This document shows positions 60,953 to 64,000 of a DNA stretch of 64,000 bases, in pieces. This stretch comes from Bigelowiella natans CCMP2755 (taxonomy: Eukaryota; Cercozoa; Chlorarachniophyceae). Under the pieces are notes generated by a model. The model was not told the origin of the DNA, did no database searches, and saw only the letters and a list, made by a program, of their open reading frames with translations. Numbering within the stretch: position 1 is the stretch's first letter; every line of letters starts with the position of its first letter. Position numbers and translations under genes: made by a program. The DNA is taken from the NCBI GenBank assembly GCA_000320545.1, contig ADNK01001131.1, positions 52,501-116,500 on the forward strand, written 5' to 3'.

Positions 60953-62822
60953 ATGGGGCTGAAGTATAGTACTGGGGCTGGGGTAGCGGGTCTGCGTAAT
61001 CTAGGGAGCACCTGCTACATGAACACGGCTTTGCAAAGTCTGTTTCACACTCCCCTTCTCAAAGAATCATTGGAGAATCACGAAAGCCGTCTCCAAGAGT
61101 CAGGAAAGGTTTTTTAAAAACGCATTGTATTTCGACACCTTAGTGATGATAATTCAGAGCTCCGTGGAAGACAAGCGTCTCGTGAAACTTCTTGCACAAT
61201 ACATGACAATCGTCTGGGACGAGCGAAACAAGCGGCGTACAATTGACACCATGGAAATGAAAAAGGTGGTGGGAAAAAAAGAAGTAAAGAAGTTTGTTGT
61301 GATTGATGTTAATCATCTCATGCCATTCGACATTTCTCTTTTTAAGATATTGGATACACTGGATCCTCGATTTAAAGGGCGCTACACAATGCACGATGCA
61401 TTTGAGTTTCTCGTCGATGTTTTGTCAAAGCAATTGCATGATCAAATGAAGACGTTTCCAAGCGGTTCAGAGACTCTCAGATCCAAGGTAAACAACTGGA
61501 ACATAGCTCTGATAATCTATCATGACCACCACCATCCTCTCCCCGCATCATTCTATTAAATAGCCCATTACAAATTTAGAAAACTTTCTATTAATAACAC
61601 TTAGACTTTCGTTATGATAAGCGACACATCTGAGCCTCTCGAGCAGTTGAAGCTGAGAAATCTAAGCAATCAAGTTTGGAAATGCCTTATGGCCCGCCAT
61701 GGACATTCCTTCTTTACTGATCATACTTGGGGACAATACAAGAGGGATACAATATGCCATGGTTGTAGGAAGCGAGTCGTAGATTTTCCATTCTTTCGAT
61801 TCCTCCAACTATCGCTACCTGAAGGGGGAGGGGATGAAAATAACTCATCTAGATCACTCGGTGTCAGTAGCATAGGTAGTACCAACAGTACGTACAATAG
61901 ACGTGAGGTAAACGACAAAGATGGTAAACAAGTTGATTTGAAGTATCTCCTTCGGCATCACGTGGTACAAGTAAAACGTAAAAAATGGAATTGTCCCAAC
62001 TGCGGGTCAATAGCTGAGCCTGTGGCAACGACACAGACAATCTGGAAAATTCCCGATGTTTTGCACATTCGACTGTGCAGGGTGAAGCAATTAGAGAATA
62101 AGATCTACCTTAAGCTCAACACAAGTGTCTGTTACCCGACAGAATTAGATATTAGCAGAGTATTGCTTCAAGAGTGTCTAGCTAGGGGGGGGGATGGTGG
62201 TAAGATCCGGGACGAAAATGGCAAACATAGTGATATAAAAAGTAACACTAAAGCTATTAGAAAGCATGAGGACCCTACTAAATCTGATCTCTTATCGCAG
62301 TTGGTAGGGCATGGTAGTTGTAACATGCACGGGTCTGGTTCAAATTGTGTCATTAAAAATAATAATAAGTCTGCTGCTTCTGCTACTGCAGCAGCAGATA
62401 AGGGGAATGGTAGTGCAACGTTAGCATTAAATAAAATCAAAGCTAGTAGTAGTAGTATTTGTAGTAGTAGGAGTAGTAATAGGAGTAGTAGTAGCGCTGC
62501 AGCACCAGAAGCAGTAGGCTCACTGGGTAATAGTAGGAGTAGGAGTAGTCCGTATTATTCTCTCTTTTCAATAATTTCACATCGGAGCAACTCAGCAGAG
62601 AGGGGACATTACGTGGCACATATTCGGAACCGCCACAATGGCAATTGGTACACACACAATGATAAACATGTACGTGTAAAAACAAATCTAGATGACACGT
62701 ACAAAGAAGTCTACGTTCTCTGCTATGCACGTAAAGAATTATTTCCAGATTTGAATGACAGGCGAAGAAATGAGGAGTCGCCTCCAACGATAAAGGATGA
62801 TAATGTTGGTTGTCTGTTCTAA
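60953..62822 (+). CDS. Ubiquitin-specific protease (USP, C19 family deubiquitinase)
   Basis: USPs cleave ubiquitin from proteins. Three exons, 60953-61108, 61158-61487 and 61605-62822, give 567 residues; the first intron is only 49 bp. The Cys box is GLRNLGSTCYMNTALQSL (nucleophile Cys21). The QQD-like region has GRYTMHDAFEFLVDVL (YTMHD in place of QQD). The zinc-ribbon pairs are TICHGC and WNCPNC. The His box is RGHYVAHIRN, with NWYTHNDKHVRV as the third-residue segment. A low-complexity insert (Asn, Ala, Ser, Arg; roughly residues 370-480) separates the core from the His box. The catalytic domain starts immediately at the N-terminus, as in small USPs; upstream exons cannot be excluded. No subfamily name is safe. 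Confidence 0.88.
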
Positions 62823-64000
62823 GACAAGCGCAATCTGCAACTTGATTAACCTAAGTCTATATTACTACCTTCAATCGACCACGAACATCCTTATCCTATA
62901 CGCATGGTCGTCACCTCGACATCAAGAAATCTATTGTAAATTGCATGGGATACAACAACACGTTGTTCATGCACATGTCTAGATGTACATGCACATGTGT
63001 CTGCAACGTGACATTCATTGTGTTGTCGATCTGAGATGCTTGCGGTCTGCATGTTGTAGCTAGCATGAGCTAATGCATGTCGTGTTTATAGATCATGATA
63101 GCTGCTCATGCTATGTCTAGTATGTGTCTGCACTGCGGCTCCAGCATGTGACGTCCATGCGCATGTGTTTCGTACGTGCACAGGTACATGATCAACTTGC
63201 TTTCCATGGAACATACACATATGCTAGATGTGGCCTCGCGTGCAGCGACGAATACATGAAACATTTCTTTTAGCGCATGTAGGCTTACGGCCAGCCATGC
63301 TAGCATGCATGCATTTGCACATTTGTTAACCTAATCAGACCTGTTTACACGTTGTAACGGCCATGCGCTACATGGCACGTGCACCTGTGTGTGTTGGGCG
63401 ATGTCACACATCTAGCACAGACATGTCTAGATGCGGCCATGTTCTGTGTGTGGTGGCGCCTGCTTGCTTGCTACGCTTAGTTTGCTGTGCGCTGTGCTAG
63501 CTAGCTAGCCATGCCTGCTTGTGCGCTCGACTTCAATGCTCTAGCATTTGCACGTCTACACATCTGTACACGTGTGCATATGTGCTTATGATTGAGTACA
63601 TCAACAACCATCAGACCGAGACACGAAGCAGAGCTCAGCTAAGCAGTGGTGGGTCCAGCAACCTCTAGACCCTTGAATTTGTTGTCTAGCAGGTTGTTAG
63701 CTTGTCTGTTTAGCTAGCGCCTGTTACAGCTAGGAATGCCATGCATGCAATGCAGCGCATGCTTTATTGTCATTGAATGCAATCGAATTGAACCGCGTAG
63801 GATCATTTGTCATTGCCATGCGCACTGAAGTGCAGCTGTCGTCTAGCTAGCCAGACGCTAGCTATGTCGGTCATCCGTAGACGGCATGTGCATGATGCAA
63901 CAACAAGTATGCGTGCAGAAGGCTGATGATGCGCATCAGCTACGATCTAGACGATCAGCACTGAGTAATGGAAGCTACTGCCGTCATCGACATAATTTGT
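62823..64000. other. 3' flank of the USP gene, CTAG/GCATGC-rich to window end
   Basis: From about 62960 to the end the sequence is saturated with ACATGTCTAGATGT-like palindromes, CTAGCTAGCTAG and GCATGCATGC. No supportable gene. It matches the other 3'-flank blocks. Confidence 0.6.

Overview
The window looks like nuclear DNA of an intron-rich unicellular eukaryote. Genes are split by many short GT-AG introns, they encode eukaryote-specific machinery (Golgi tethering, spliceosome, nuclear pore, TREX-2, class III PI3-kinase), and introns are loaded with di- and trinucleotide microsatellites. A SHIPPO-repeat and a MORN-repeat protein fit a flagellate, and a long P-class PPR protein fits an organelle-bearing, possibly algal, protist. 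I cannot name the lineage from sequence alone.

Layout, left to right: COG5 (+, 5' end cut off) 131-3720; CWC25 (-) 4431-6111; four-CX9C mitochondrial-type protein (+) 6663-7090; PPR protein (-) 8828-12562; VPS34 PI3-kinase (+, about 32 exons, about 1,600 aa) 13187-24247; SEH1 nucleoporin (-) 25293-26303; aldo-keto-reductase-like protein lacking its catalytic tetrad (+) 26642-30867; HAD pyrimidine 5'-nucleotidase-like protein (-) 32080-34330; ALKBH1-like dioxygenase (-) 35299 to about 38999; SAC3/GANP (-) 41529-47767; CCCH zinc finger plus RRM protein (-) 48070-49237; EXO1 (+) 49621-52022; SHIPPO protein (-) 52712-53612; MORN protein (+) 54617-56356; an unrecognised and perhaps broken gene (-) 58767-59614; a USP deubiquitinase (+) 60953-62822. 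I rebuilt most exon joins by hand, checking reading phase and family alignment.

Two kinds of noncoding DNA are sharply separated. Divergent 5'-5' gaps are short and plain. Every convergent 3'-3' gap, and the 3' flanks at 34.5-35.3, 39.7-41.5 and 62.8-64 kb, carry a distinctive sequence rich in CTAG, TCTAGA and GCATGC. It has almost no long microsatellites and holds a dispersed foldback repeat family (core ACATCCGTCT). One such block contains a very long heat-shock-element-like array (40699-40869): 26 consecutive alternating TTC/GAA units spaced five bases apart, then eight more.

The most interesting items are this 3'-specific sequence class, the TTC/GAA array, the foldback repeats, a 53-bp tandem triplication that copies a splice donor in the ALKBH1-like gene, the AKR-fold pseudoenzyme, and an approximately 270-residue low-complexity insertion inside the VPS34 kinase domain. 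No rRNA, tRNA or CRISPR was found.
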